Source: CAYUVF01 sp964448045
Lineage (GTDB): Bacteria; Bacteroidota; Rhodothermia; Rhodothermales; Salinibacteraceae
NCBI GenBank assembly: GCA_964448045.1
Contig: CAYUVF010000020.1
Coordinates: forward strand, 1-62,030
Direction: 5' to 3'
Length of the DNA: 62,030 nucleotides
Shown here: piece by piece, positions 43,704 through 52,826 of the stretch
How the letters are laid out: every line of letters begins with the position of its first letter
How positions within the stretch are numbered: the stretch's first letter is position 1
The notes under the pieces: generated by a model
The model's database searches: none
The model's input: the letters and a program-made list of their open reading frames with translations, nothing else
What the model was told of the DNA's origin: nothing
Translations under genes and position numbers: made by a program

Positions 43704-44687
43704 TCAGGCTGACTGCTGAGAGCGGATGGCCGAAAGCTCCTCAATCAACAGCGGCACGATCTCGTAGAGGTCGCCGACCAGGCCGTACGTGGCCATGTCG
43801 AAGATGGGCGCATCGGCGTCTTTGTTGATGGCGACGATCACGCGGCTCTCTTTCATCCCGGCCACGTGCTGGATGGCGCCCGAGAGGCCGACGGCGATGT
43901 AGAGCTCCGGCGCCACGACCTTGCCCGTCTGCCCCACCTGCGCCGGCGCCGGAAACCGGCCGGCTTCCACCACCGGACGCGAGGCGCCGATGGCGGCATC
44001 CAGCAGGTCGGCCAACTCTTCGATGAGCTGCTTGCCTTCCTCGTCGCTCACGCCGCGCCCGGCCGAGACGACGACGCGCGCTTCCGTCAGATCCACCGCA
44101 TCCGTCGCAGACGTCACCACCTCGCGGACGGTCGCGCGCAGCGTGCTGGCGTCGAAGTCGAACGGCACGGCCACGACCTCGCTCTCGGCGGGCGCCTCCG
44201 ACGCCTCGTAACTTCCCGCGCGCACCGACAGCAACGTCCGCCCCGAGGAGCGCGTGCGAGCCAGCGCTTTGGCGGCCAGCACCGGACGCAGCACCTCGAC
44301 GCCCTCATCGGTCAACTCGAACGCCGTCACATCCGCCAGCGCCGCCGCCTCGGTGCGGACGGCCAGCGCGCCGAGGACGCTCCGCACTTCCTCCGACGAC
44401 GCAAACGCCACCAGCCGCGGATCGGCTTCGTCGATGACGGCTTCGAGCGCATCGAGCAGTGGCGGCGTCAGCGGCTGCTCCAAAACCGGATCGGCGACGG
44501 TGTAAATCGTCTCGGCGCCGTAGCGCTGAACCTCGTCGGCAAAATCCGCCGCATTCGGGTCGATGAGCGTGGCGGCGAGTTTGTGCCCGCCCGCGTCGGC
44601 GAGGGCGCGGCAGCGGGTGAGCGCTTCCAGCGAGGCGCCCTGGATGCTGCCGTTGTGGGTAGCGATGTAGGTGAGAATCGTGCTCAT
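43704..44687 (-). CDS. etfA: Electron transfer flavoprotein alpha subunit
   Basis: The product is 327 aa. The C-terminal FAD domain has ARVVVSAGRGVSDEEGKQLI, then PAPAQVGQTGKVVAPELYIA, VGLSGAIQHVAGMKESRVIV and INKDADAPIFDMATYGLVGD, the canonical ETF-alpha signature. ETF shuttles electrons from acyl-CoA dehydrogenases such as the downstream GcdH to ETF-QO. It follows etfB by 132 nt and precedes fixC by about 42 nt. Confidence 0.94.
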   Translation of the reverse strand: MSTILTYIATHNGSIQGASLEALTRCRALADAGGHKLAATLIDPNAADFADEVQRYGAETIYTVADPVLEQPLTPPLLDALEAVIDEADPRLVAFASSEEVRSVLGALAVRTEAAALADVTAFELTDEGVEVLRPVLAAKALARTRSSGRTLLSVRAGSYEASEAPAESEVVAVPFDFDASTLRATVREVVTSATDAVDLTEARVVVSAGRGVSDEEGKQLIEELADLLDAAIGASRPVVEAGRFPAPAQVGQTGKVVAPELYIAVGLSGAIQHVAGMKESRVIVAINKDADAPIFDMATYGLVGDLYEIVPLLIEELSAIRSQQSA

Positions 44688-44819
44688 TGAAACGGGTGAG
44701 AATGATGGCAGTGACTATGCGAACTCAAACCGTGCAAATGATCCGGGTGTGAGTGCGGGCGAGAGGGCGCATGGGCGCGCTGGCGGATTCTTTCCCATAC
44801 TCCCAGAGGCCCACGCGCC

Positions 44820-45578
44820 TCACAACATCCCAGCCTCGTCGAGTTCGGCAACGAGGGCAGCAACCATCTCTTCGGGCGTGCCGTCGAACATCTCACCGGG
44901 CTCGCGCTCGGGCATTGGCTCGTAGCCGACGACGGCGGTTTGGGGCAACACATCGCTTGCCAACTCGGCCACCTCGCGCGTCTCGATCGGCTTGCGCTTG
45001 GCCTGCATGATGCCCTTCAGCTTGGGGATGCGCGGGTCGTTCATGTCGTTCGAGCAGGTGACGAGGCAGGGCGTGGGCAACGCGAGGATCTCGGTGCCCC
45101 GATCGCTCTGCCGCTCAACGACGAGGGCATTGCCATCGATCTCCAGCCCGACGGTGTTGGTCGCGTACGGCCAGCCGAGGCGCTCGGCCAGCATCGCGCC
45201 GGTGAGGCCGGCATCGGTGTCCTGTGCCTGCTTCCCGCAGAAGATGGCGTCGACTTCCGTATCGGCAAAGTGGTGAGCGAGGAGATCGGCATAGGCGTGG
45301 GCGTCGAACGCCGCGTCTTCATCCGCCACCAGATGCGTCGCCTCGTCGGCGCCCATGGCCAGGGCTTTGCGAATTGTCTCGGTAATATCCTCGGCCCCTA
45401 CAGAGACGACCTGAACGGAGCCGCCGTGCGCCTCCTGCAGCACGAGCGCCGCTTCCACAGCCGAGGCGTCGTAAGCGTTCAACACGGTGCGGTCCGTGTC
45501 AAACACCAGTTGGCCCTCCTGCACGCGAAACGGCGCGCTGACATCGGGTACTTGCTTGATGCAAACAGCAATGGTCAT
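44820..45578 (-). CDS. etfB: Electron transfer flavoprotein beta subunit
   Basis: The product is 252 aa from the ATG at 45578 (MTIAVCIKQVPDVSAPFRV), the normal start of the family; the frame is open 23 codons upstream. It has LNAYDASAVEAALVLQE, FCGKQAQDTDAGLTGAMLAE and PRIPKLKGIMQAKRKPIE, the ETF-beta signature. It dimerises with EtfA. It is the first gene of the electron-transfer operon. Confidence 0.94.
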   Translation of the reverse strand: MTIAVCIKQVPDVSAPFRVQEGQLVFDTDRTVLNAYDASAVEAALVLQEAHGGSVQVVSVGAEDITETIRKALAMGADEATHLVADEDAAFDAHAYADLLAHHFADTEVDAIFCGKQAQDTDAGLTGAMLAERLGWPYATNTVGLEIDGNALVVERQSDRGTEILALPTPCLVTCSNDMNDPRIPKLKGIMQAKRKPIETREVAELASDVLPQTAVVGYEPMPEREPGEMFDGTPEEMVAALVAELDEAGML

Positions 45579-45969
45579 GCGAAATGAAGTCGGATGCGTG
45601 ATCGAAAAACGTGATGTCGAAGCCTCCATCCGGCCGCACGTTGGCAACCACGTGCGAGCTCCCCGTGCCGATAATACAGCGTATGCGCGTGCTTCTCAAC
45701 ACCGCCGGTGGGAACCCGATGAAGCCGGATCCACCCCCGCTATTACAACCCATTTACAAGGATGAAGGGCCGTTGCGCATCCCGTGAACCCCCGGCGAAG
45801 GGGACGTCAAACCTGGTCGAAGACGGATATCGGTACTTAGAAACCGGGATCTACGCCCGATTGCTCAGTACAGTACCTTCCCACGGAGGAGGGACCGAGA
45901 CGCTCGACTCTTTTCTGTGATGCAGACATTCCTTGCCGAATCTCTCTTTGTATCAAACTTGTTATCCCT
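45579..45969. other. Intergenic region upstream of etfB
   Basis: These 391 bases separate the divergent etfB and the small ORF at 45970. They contain only short, feature-less open frames. The etf operon promoter should be in here, but I could not identify a convincing one. Confidence 0.4.
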
Positions 45970-46119
45970 ATGATTTTCCGCCGCAAGAAATCGACACCCC
46001 GCCTCACTATTTCCTGCCAACGCCCTCGGCGCCCGTTCCGCCGATTGGAACGCCACATTGCCTCGGAAAGCAGCATCCGGGCCAAAGGTAAAAAGAAGAA
46101 GCTCGATCTGCCCAAGTAA
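45970..46119 (+). CDS. Small basic protein (49 aa), uncertain
   Basis: An ATG at 45970 opens 49 codons ending TAA at 46117. The peptide starts MIFRRKKSTPRL and ends AKGKKKKLDLPK; it is strongly basic with no hydrophobic segment. It lies alone on the + strand in an otherwise empty 650-nt gap and is followed by a strong hairpin at 46170-46204, which suggests a real transcript. I do not recognise it; it could be a nucleic-acid-binding peptide or a chance ORF. Confidence 0.35.
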   Translation: MIFRRKKSTPRLTISCQRPRRPFRRLERHIASESSIRAKGKKKKLDLPK

Positions 46120-46169
46120 ACCGCTGATCGTTTTCCGCGGTGATGCGGATGAGGTTCCGAACCATGCTC

Positions 46170-46204
46170 CCAGGCCGATTCGTCGCGATGACGGATCGGC
46201 CTGG
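46170..46204. terminator. Bidirectional hairpin between convergent genes
   Basis: The arms CCAGGCCGATTCGTC and GACGGATCGGCCTGG form a 15-bp stem with one mismatch and loop GCGAT. It lies between the small + strand ORF and the end of the minus-strand fhs gene (46232). On the + side CGTGTTTGG follows, a weak T-run. Its convergent position and stability suggest termination in both directions. Confidence 0.55.
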
Positions 46205-46231
46205 CGTGTTTGGAGAGTTCATCCTACCGTC

Positions 46232-47908
46232 TCAAAAGAGGCCAGTGATGGCACCGTCGTCGGTCACGTCCATGTGAACGGCAGCGGGCTCGGCGCCGAG
46301 GCCAGGCATCCGCATCATATCGCCGCACACAACGACGAGAAAGCCCGCACCAGCGGCCAGCTCGACGTCCGTCACCGTGAGCGTCCAGTCGGTCGGGACG
46401 CCGCGCCTCGACCGATCATCCGAGAATGAGGCCTGCGTCTTGGCGATGCAGATCGGCAGGTCGCCGTAGCCGATGCGCGTCAGCCGGTCGATCTGCCGCT
46501 GGGCCGTGGGCTGGATGGCGATGTCGTCGGCGCCGTACATTTCGGTTGCTACCGTACGAATTTTGTCTGCAACGGGGGCGCCCGTATCGTACAGATAGTT
46601 CGGCTCGCTGGACGCGCCCGACGTGGCCTGCTCGATGGCCTGCGCCGTCAGGTCGATAGCGCCCTCGCCGCCGCGGGCGAAGGCGTCGTGAGCCGCACAC
46701 GGCACGCCGAGTTGGTCGCAGTGCGCCGCGATCTGATCGATTTCGGCATCGGTATCGAAGGCAAACCGGTTGATACCCACAACGACGGGCACGCCGAATT
46801 TGCGCAGGTTGCGCACGTGCGCCGCCATATTCTCCAGCCCGCGCGCCATCGCCTCCGGATTCGGCTCCTTGATCTCCGCCTCGGGCACGCCGCCATGATG
46901 CTTCATCGCCCGGCACGTGACCACGAGCACGACGGCATCGGGCCAGAGGTCGGGGGCCTGCCGCGCGACGAGGTGGAAAAACTTCTCCGCCCCGAGATCG
47001 GCCCCGAAGCCGCTCTCGGTGATGACGTAATCGGACAGCTTACGGGCGATGCGCGTGGCGAGGATGCTGCTGGTGCCGTGCGCGATGTTGGCAAACGGCC
47101 CGGCATGGATGAGCGCGGGCGTATGCTCCATCGTCTGCACCAGGTTCGGCATGATGGCCTCATGCAGCAGGATGGTCATCGCCCCGGCGGCGTCGAGATC
47201 GCGGGCCGTGACGGCTGCACCCTCGCGCGTGAAACCGACGACGATATCGCCGAGGCGCCGCTTCAGATCCGATCGCGACTCGGCCAGCGCCAGAATCGCC
47301 ATCACCTCCGACGCCGCTGTAATGATGAAACCCGACTCCCGCGGCGTGCCGCCCATCCGCCCCCCGAGCCCGACGACCACCTTCCGCAATGCCCGGTCGT
47401 TCATATCGACAACGCGGTTCCAGCACCGATCCGTGACGTTGATCTGCGGCGTCATCCCGCGATGGATGTGGTTATCCATCATCGCCGTCAGCAGGTTGTG
47501 TGCGGCCGAGACCGCGTGAATATCGCCGTTGAAGTGCAGGTTGATGCGGTCCATCGGGAGCACCTGCGCGTAGCCGCCGCCCGCAGCGCCGCCCTTGATG
47601 CCGAAGACGGGGCCGAGCGACGGCTCCCGCAGGGCAATCATGCCGCGCTCGCCCATCTGCCCGAGCGCCTGCCCCATCCCGATGGACGTGAGCGTTTTGC
47701 CTTCGCCGTGCGGCGTCGGCGTCATGGCCGTCACGAGGATCAGCTTGCCGTCGGGCCGGTCGGCGAAGCGCTCCAACGTGTACAGCCGGATTTTGCCGGT
47801 GTACTTGCCGTAGAACTCGAAATCCTCGTCACGCAGATCGAGGTCTTCCATGAAGCGGCGCATGTGCCGCAGCTCGGCGTGCTGGGCGATTTCGATGCTG
47901 GCATCCAT
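46232..47908 (-). CDS. fhs: Formate-tetrahydrofolate ligase
   Basis: The product is 558 aa from the ATG at 47908, matching the usual length of about 556; the frame is open 45 codons upstream. It has the P-loop TPTPHGEGKTLTSIGMGQAL, LREPSLGPVFGIKGGAAGGG, a HFNGDIHAVSAAHNLL segment and ESGFGADLGAEKFF. It makes 10-formyl-THF from formate, THF and ATP for one-carbon metabolism. It is a stand-alone transcription unit, convergent with the small ORF and divergent from the decarboxylase gene. Confidence 0.95.
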   Translation of the reverse strand: MDASIEIAQHAELRHMRRFMEDLDLRDEDFEFYGKYTGKIRLYTLERFADRPDGKLILVTAMTPTPHGEGKTLTSIGMGQALGQMGERGMIALREPSLGPVFGIKGGAAGGGYAQVLPMDRINLHFNGDIHAVSAAHNLLTAMMDNHIHRGMTPQINVTDRCWNRVVDMNDRALRKVVVGLGGRMGGTPRESGFIITAASEVMAILALAESRSDLKRRLGDIVVGFTREGAAVTARDLDAAGAMTILLHEAIMPNLVQTMEHTPALIHAGPFANIAHGTSSILATRIARKLSDYVITESGFGADLGAEKFFHLVARQAPDLWPDAVVLVVTCRAMKHHGGVPEAEIKEPNPEAMARGLENMAAHVRNLRKFGVPVVVGINRFAFDTDAEIDQIAAHCDQLGVPCAAHDAFARGGEGAIDLTAQAIEQATSGASSEPNYLYDTGAPVADKIRTVATEMYGADDIAIQPTAQRQIDRLTRIGYGDLPICIAKTQASFSDDRSRRGVPTDWTLTVTDVELAAGAGFLVVVCGDMMRMPGLGAEPAAVHMDVTDDGAITGLF

Positions 47909-48129
47909 ATCAGGCGAGGTGTATTGGAAGCGGTTCCGGGTCTCGGGCGATAAGGTAGCAAGCCCTCCGCCCCACATCAAAGGACGCTCGGGATTCCCCG
48001 CGTTCTTCGCAATCGGCCCCACCCTCCGCAGAGATTGGTCCAATTTGGCCGGCTCGGGTTGCGCACGGCTCCCCTAATTTGTACCTGTGAAGAATGCCCG
48101 TTGGATGTCCGATGTTCAGCCCCCGCCCC

Positions 48130-49569
48130 ATGCCCGATTCGCCTCCATTCCACATGTCGCCCGATGCGTTTCGCCGTCACGGCAAAGCGCTCGTCGACTG
48201 GATTGCCGACTATTACGAGCGCGTGGAGGACTTTCCCGTGCAGTCGCCCGTCGAGCCCGGCGCCCTCCGCGATCAACTACCCGATACGCCGCCGGAGACC
48301 GGTGAGGATTTCGAGGCGATGATGGCAGATGTGGAAGAGATTATCTTGCCCGGCATCACGCACTGGCAGTCACCCAACTTCTTCGCCTACTTTCCCGCGA
48401 ACGCCTCCGGCCCCGGCATCCTCGGCGAAATGCTGTCGGCAGGCTTCGGCGTGCAGGGGATGCTGTGGAGCACGAGCCCGGCCTGCACCGAGCTGGAGAC
48501 GCACGTGCTCGATTGGCTCGTCGAGATGCTGGATCTGCCGAGCGGCTTCCAATCGACCGAGGACGGCGGCGGCGTGATTCAGGACTCGGCGTCGAGCGCG
48601 TCGCTCTGCGCGCTGCTGGCCGCCCGTGAGCGGGCGACCGGCTTCGCCACGAACGACACGGGGACGGCGGGCGATCTCGTGGCGTACACTTCGACGCAAG
48701 CGCACTCCTCCATCGAGAAAGCCGCGATGATTGCGGGCCTCGGGCGGGAGCAGCTCCGCACCATCCCCGTGGACGACACGTACGCGATGCGCCCCGACGC
48801 GCTGGCCGAACAGATCGAGCGGGACCGCGCGGACGGCCTCACGCCCTGCTACGTCTGCGCCACCATCGGCACCACCTCGTCGAACGCGATGGACCCGCTG
48901 CCAGAAATCGGGCGGATCTGCCGCGAGCAGGATCTCTGGCTGCACGTCGACGCGGCGATGTCCGGCACGGCCGCCATCTGCCCGGAGTTTCGCGGCATGC
49001 ACGACGGATTGGAGCACGCCGATAGCTACTGCTTCAACCCGCACAAGTGGATGTTCACGAATTTCGATTGCGACGCCTTCTTCGTGCGGGACCGGGCCGC
49101 GCTCGTCGGCGCGCTGAGCATCCTGCCGGAGTACCTGCGCAACGAAGCCACCGAGTCGGGTGCGGTGATCGACTACCGCGACTGGCAGATTCCGCTCGGG
49201 CGGCGCTTCCGCGCGCTGAAGCTGTGGTTCGTGATCCGCCACTACGGCGTCGAGGGCCTGCGCCACCACATCCGCCGCCACGTGGAACTGGCGCAGGACT
49301 TCGCCGGATGGGTCGCAGCGTCGGACGACTTCGAGCTGGTCGTCGATCCGCCGCTGAATCTGGTCTGCTTCCGCCACGTCGGCGGCGACGCCGTGAGCGA
49401 AGCCGTCATGGAACGGCTGAACGCGAGCGGCGACCTCTTCCTCACGCACACGAAGCTCGACGGCCGGTTCGTGCTCCGGCTGTGCGTCGGACAAACCCAC
49501 ACCGAGCGGCGGCACGTGGAACAAGCGTGGGCGCGCCTCCAGGAAGAGGCCGCCGTCGTTGCGGGATGA
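48130..49569 (+). CDS. PLP-dependent aromatic-L-amino-acid decarboxylase-like enzyme
   Basis: The product is 479 aa from the ATG at 48130; ATG 48154 or 48094 are alternatives. The group II decarboxylase pattern is FRRHGKALVDWIADYYERVE, THWQSPNFFAYFPANASGPG, WSTSPACTELETHVLDWL, the PLP-Asp in LWLHVDAAMSGTAAICPEFR, and the Schiff-base lysine in YCFNPHKWMFTNFDC. Homologues decarboxylate DOPA, tyrosine, tryptophan or phenylalanine; the substrate here is not determined. It is monocistronic and ends near a heptad-repeat hairpin. Confidence 0.88.
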   Translation: MPDSPPFHMSPDAFRRHGKALVDWIADYYERVEDFPVQSPVEPGALRDQLPDTPPETGEDFEAMMADVEEIILPGITHWQSPNFFAYFPANASGPGILGEMLSAGFGVQGMLWSTSPACTELETHVLDWLVEMLDLPSGFQSTEDGGGVIQDSASSASLCALLAARERATGFATNDTGTAGDLVAYTSTQAHSSIEKAAMIAGLGREQLRTIPVDDTYAMRPDALAEQIERDRADGLTPCYVCATIGTTSSNAMDPLPEIGRICREQDLWLHVDAAMSGTAAICPEFRGMHDGLEHADSYCFNPHKWMFTNFDCDAFFVRDRAALVGALSILPEYLRNEATESGAVIDYRDWQIPLGRRFRALKLWFVIRHYGVEGLRHHIRRHVELAQDFAGWVAASDDFELVVDPPLNLVCFRHVGGDAVSEAVMERLNASGDLFLTHTKLDGRFVLRLCVGQTHTERRHVEQAWARLQEEAAVVAG

Positions 49570-49613
49570 CGAGCTCTGGGTTCTGGATTCCAGACCGGCG
49601 AGGGCAGGTTGGT

Positions 49614-49683
49614 GAGTGGCGAATGGTGAGTGGCGAGTAGGAGAAGGAGACCATTCCCTCTCGCTACTCACTATTCGCTACTC
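49614..49683. repeat. Long hairpin made of inverted heptad repeats
   Basis: The left arm 49614-49637 (gagtggc, gaatggt, gagtggc, gag) pairs with 49660-49683. The 24-bp stem has three positions that become G-U pairs in one transcript, and a 22-nt loop. The right arm read in reverse is gagtagc, gaatagt, gagtagc, gag. It lies between the convergent decarboxylase and helicase genes and may terminate both. The heptads are the same family as those before cas1. Confidence 0.65.
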
Positions 49684-49692
49684 GCACTCCCG

Positions 49693-50946
49693 TCACACCA
49701 GCATTGCCAGGCGGCGCGAGGGGCGGGTGATGGCGACGTAGAGGAGCGCCTGCTGCTCGGAGCCGCGGCAGGACTGCAAGTCGCGGTAGTCGACGAAGAC
49801 GGTGTCGAACGTCGAGCCCTGCGCCTTGTGCGTCGTCGTGGCGTAGGCGTAATCGACCTGCGTGAAGCGCTCCTTCAGCTCGTAGTAGCGCTCCCACTTG
49901 CGCGGCGACTCCTTCGCGTCCATCTTCTTGCGCTCCAGTTCTTCTTCGAAGCGCTCGCGCTCGTCCTCGTGCAGCACCAGCGCGATCCGGTTCCACGCGT
50001 CGCGCACGCTCTTGACCGAAAGGCGCCACACCTTCCACTCGCTCCCGTCATCGGCCTCGTACGTGTCCGTCCGCGCCTTCTTCACGCGCACCTCCTCGCT
50101 GTTTTTAAGATATGGCATGTTGTTGTAGTACCACGTCTCGCGGATCATCAGCCACTCGCCCTTCGTGAAGCGCTCGGCGTCGTCGCCGTAGAGCGCCTGC
50201 CGGATACGCCGGTTGTACGCGCGCACCGTCTTGTTGCGATAGGCCAGCACCCGCGCCGTCGTCGCATCCTTACGGAAAGCATCCGACTGGAAGGTGCGGA
50301 GCGCGCTTTCGACGAAGCCCTCGGCGGAGTCGGTCACAGCCACGCCGGATTTGCCGTCGTAGTTCGAGCGGAAAGCCACCGCCCCCGGCTGCCGCACCTG
50401 ATGCGCCAGCTGCACGATCGGATTATCGGCGGACTGGCGGTGCACGTTCTCCAACTGCGGCCCCTCCACGTCGAAGACGGGCGAGTTCGATTCGTTGACG
50501 GGCGGCAGCTGCGCCGGATCGCCCACGAACAGCCACTGCAGATGCCGCGGCGCCGCCTGGATGTGCGTCCACTCCTGCTCGCCGATCATCGACGCCTCGT
50601 CCACGACGACGATGCCAGACGAGTACAAGCCGAGGTCGCCCTCCGGCTCCAACACGTACGCGCCGTCGCGGTCCGGCACGAGGCGCAGCCCGAGGAACGA
50701 GTGGAGCGTCTGCGTCGGCACGTCGGCGCCGTTCATCTGGGCGCGGAGTACCTGCGTCGCGCGGTGGGTCGGCGCGCAGGCGGTCACCGTGCTGTCCTCC
50801 GCCGCCAACTGCTCCACCAGCTGGCTCACCAGAAACGTCTTGCCGGTGCCGGCATATCCGCGGAGCGACGTGAAGCGCTCCCCGTCGGCCAGCCGCTCGT
50901 AGATCGTCTCGAACGCCTTCTGCTGATGATCGGTGAGGGATGCCAT
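49693..50946 (-). CDS. SF1B DNA helicase, Dda/RecD2-like
   Basis: The product is 417 aa from the ATG at 50946. It has Walker A LRGYAGTGKTFLVSQL, CAPTHRATQVL, Walker B GIVVVDEASMIG, FVGDPAQLPPV, then TTTHKAQGSTFDTVFVDYRD and LLYVAITRPSRRLAMLV. This is the phage T4 Dda-like layout, a compact 5'-3' helicase without RecD2's long N-terminus. Similar chromosomal genes act in replication restart or repair. Its promoter is probably in the roughly 110 nt between it and the Rossmann protein gene upstream. Confidence 0.87.
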   Translation of the reverse strand: MASLTDHQQKAFETIYERLADGERFTSLRGYAGTGKTFLVSQLVEQLAAEDSTVTACAPTHRATQVLRAQMNGADVPTQTLHSFLGLRLVPDRDGAYVLEPEGDLGLYSSGIVVVDEASMIGEQEWTHIQAAPRHLQWLFVGDPAQLPPVNESNSPVFDVEGPQLENVHRQSADNPIVQLAHQVRQPGAVAFRSNYDGKSGVAVTDSAEGFVESALRTFQSDAFRKDATTARVLAYRNKTVRAYNRRIRQALYGDDAERFTKGEWLMIRETWYYNNMPYLKNSEEVRVKKARTDTYEADDGSEWKVWRLSVKSVRDAWNRIALVLHEDERERFEEELERKKMDAKESPRKWERYYELKERFTQVDYAYATTTHKAQGSTFDTVFVDYRDLQSCRGSEQQALLYVAITRPSRRLAMLV

Positions 50947-51057
50947 GACGCGACGGCGCAAACGGTCGGTTGTGTGGAGAAGACCTTAGGAAGCCTGCGG
51001 GAGTACCCGAGATAAAGACGGCAATCCGCTCCTCAGATGCCACCCCTCCGGCACGGA

Positions 51058-52539
51058 TTATTGCTGAAGAGCCGGCCGGGTCGTTTCGGCACCAGAGGGC
51101 TTGGCGTCGGCGAGGCGTTTCCGGGAGATCTTGCCCAGGTGGCGCCCGAAGCGGTTCATCACCCAGAGGTGCGCGAGCGCCTGCGTAGCGTTGTACATAT
51201 ACCACGGCAGCGTCGGCGCGAAGTCGTGCACGGCGGCCATCGCGTAGCGCCCACCGAGGACGGTGCGAAACTCCAGCCGCCCCTCGTGCGCGCTCGTCAT
51301 GTCGGCCAGGAGGCCGCCGGTAACGTGGAACAGCTCGCGCTCGGTGAGGCTGCGCGTTTCGGCATAGGTCAGTTCGAGCAGCGTCATCCCGAGTTTTAGT
51401 TTGAACTGAACGATGGGCCCCTCAATCGAACAGTGGAGCAGCGGCCAGCCGAAGCGCGGCAGCCATGCCATGTACTCCTCCGCCACGTCCCGCGCATTGA
51501 AGCCGGGCGGCAGCGGCAGGCGCTGGACCGAGCGCACGACGCTCGCCGCGCGAATCAGCGCATCTTCTTCGTCGCGCAGTTCCTGACGCGGGTTCGGCAG
51601 GCTCTGCCCCTGCGCATCGACCGAGCGCTGCAGCGCCGCTTCGAACGGCAGCGCCTCGGCCTGCAGCCACGCGTGCAGCGGATTGGGCGTGACCGTCGCG
51701 TTGTGGCGCAGGCTCTCCACAATCGGCTCGACGAGCCCGCGCGGCGCTCCCCCGAAGAGCCGCACCCACAGCTTCGAGATGCGCGGCGCATTCACCGGCG
51801 TGTCGATCATGTGGCGCGTGACGCCGAGCTCGCGGGCGGCCCGCTCCATCATTGTGCGGTACGTCATCACCTCCGGCCCGCCGATGTCGAAGGGGCCCTG
51901 GTACCGTTCGGGCGCACCGAGGCAGCGCTTCAGCGCGCGGATGACATCGGCCAGGGCGATGGGTTGCGTCTGCGCCTTGGCCCAGTCGGGCAGCACCATA
52001 AGCGGCAGGCGCCGCACCAGATTGAGCAGCATCCGCAGGCGTGTGCCGCCCGGCCCCACGATGAGCCCGGCTCGCAGCGACGTACACGGCACCGGGCCCG
52101 ACTGCAGCGCGCGCTCCACTTCGAGGCGCCGCACCACCTGCGACGAGGCCGGAGCGTCATCGGGAATCAGCCCGCCGATGTAGAGGATCTGCTTCACCCC
52201 CTGATCTGCCGCAGCGCGGGCGAAGTTATCCGCCATCAGCAGGTCGAGATCGGCCGAGGTACCCTGCGTGAGCCGCGACGAGGGCAACAGCGAGTGGACG
52301 AGATAGATGGCGTAATCGGCCCCGTCGAGCGCGGCGCGGACTTCGTGGGGCGAGAAGAGGTCGCAATGCCGCCACGTCTCGGGCGCCTCCGGATCGGCAT
52401 TGGTGCGGGCCCGGATGGGCGAGCGGGTGAGCCCGATGATGCGACACTCGTCGGCCAGGGCCTCGCGCACAGCGGTCCCCACGAAGCCGGTTGCGCCCGC
52501 GATGGCGACGGTCGGCCGATTTGGGGGAGAAGACACCAT
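51058..52539 (-). CDS. NAD(P)-binding Rossmann-fold protein (NmrA/atypical SDR type) with C-terminal domain
   Basis: The product is 493 aa from the ATG at 52539. The N-terminal Rossmann fold PTVAIAGATGFVGTAVREAL has the GxxGxxG nucleotide motif, followed by ADYAIYLVHSLL, QILYIGGLIPDD and SLRAGLIVGPGG as in atypical SDRs. A second domain (about 300-493) ends with FHVTGGLLADMTSAHEGRLE and a membrane-proximal-looking WYMYNATQALAHLWVMNRFG. The substrate is unknown; similar proteins are annotated as epimerase or ubiquinone-related reductases. Confidence 0.75.
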   Translation of the reverse strand: MVSSPPNRPTVAIAGATGFVGTAVREALADECRIIGLTRSPIRARTNADPEAPETWRHCDLFSPHEVRAALDGADYAIYLVHSLLPSSRLTQGTSADLDLLMADNFARAAADQGVKQILYIGGLIPDDAPASSQVVRRLEVERALQSGPVPCTSLRAGLIVGPGGTRLRMLLNLVRRLPLMVLPDWAKAQTQPIALADVIRALKRCLGAPERYQGPFDIGGPEVMTYRTMMERAARELGVTRHMIDTPVNAPRISKLWVRLFGGAPRGLVEPIVESLRHNATVTPNPLHAWLQAEALPFEAALQRSVDAQGQSLPNPRQELRDEEDALIRAASVVRSVQRLPLPPGFNARDVAEEYMAWLPRFGWPLLHCSIEGPIVQFKLKLGMTLLELTYAETRSLTERELFHVTGGLLADMTSAHEGRLEFRTVLGGRYAMAAVHDFAPTLPWYMYNATQALAHLWVMNRFGRHLGKISRKRLADAKPSGAETTRPALQQ

Positions 52540-52629
52540 GAGAGCAGGTCCGATGACGAGCCGATGGGCGAGCCGCCCCGCCGGTGCGACCCACAAAAAA
52601 AGCCAGTCCCGAGGAACCGGAACCGGCTT

Positions 52630-52722
52630 ATGGCGGAGAGGGAGGGATTCGAACCCTCGATACCGCTATAAACGGTATACTCCCTTAGCAGGGGAGCGCC
52701 TTCGACCGCTCGGCCACCTCTC
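52630..52722 (-). tRNA. tRNA-Ser (anticodon GCU)
   Basis: Read on the minus strand, acceptor GGAGAGG pairs with CCTCTCC, followed by G and an encoded CCA (52630-52632). The anticodon stem CTCCC/GGGAG holds loop CTGCTAA with anticodon GCT (complement of 52686-52688). A long variable arm and T-loop GGTTCGAATCC are present. At 93 nt it is a class II serine tRNA, with the same acceptor/T-arm style as the tRNA at 12329. Confidence 0.96.
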
Positions 52723-52826
52723 CGTATGTGTGGGCGCCGGATGGGCGGAGACAATAACTACGCATGCCGGAGTTACGCATGCCAGGCCCCGGTGATCCCG
52801 CGGTGTGCGGGCTCGGCTGCACGCGG

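Noticed and set aside
46688..47953. 421-codon frame antisense to fhs
   Set aside because: Fhs is conserved over its whole length; the opposite frame is His/Arg-rich noise.
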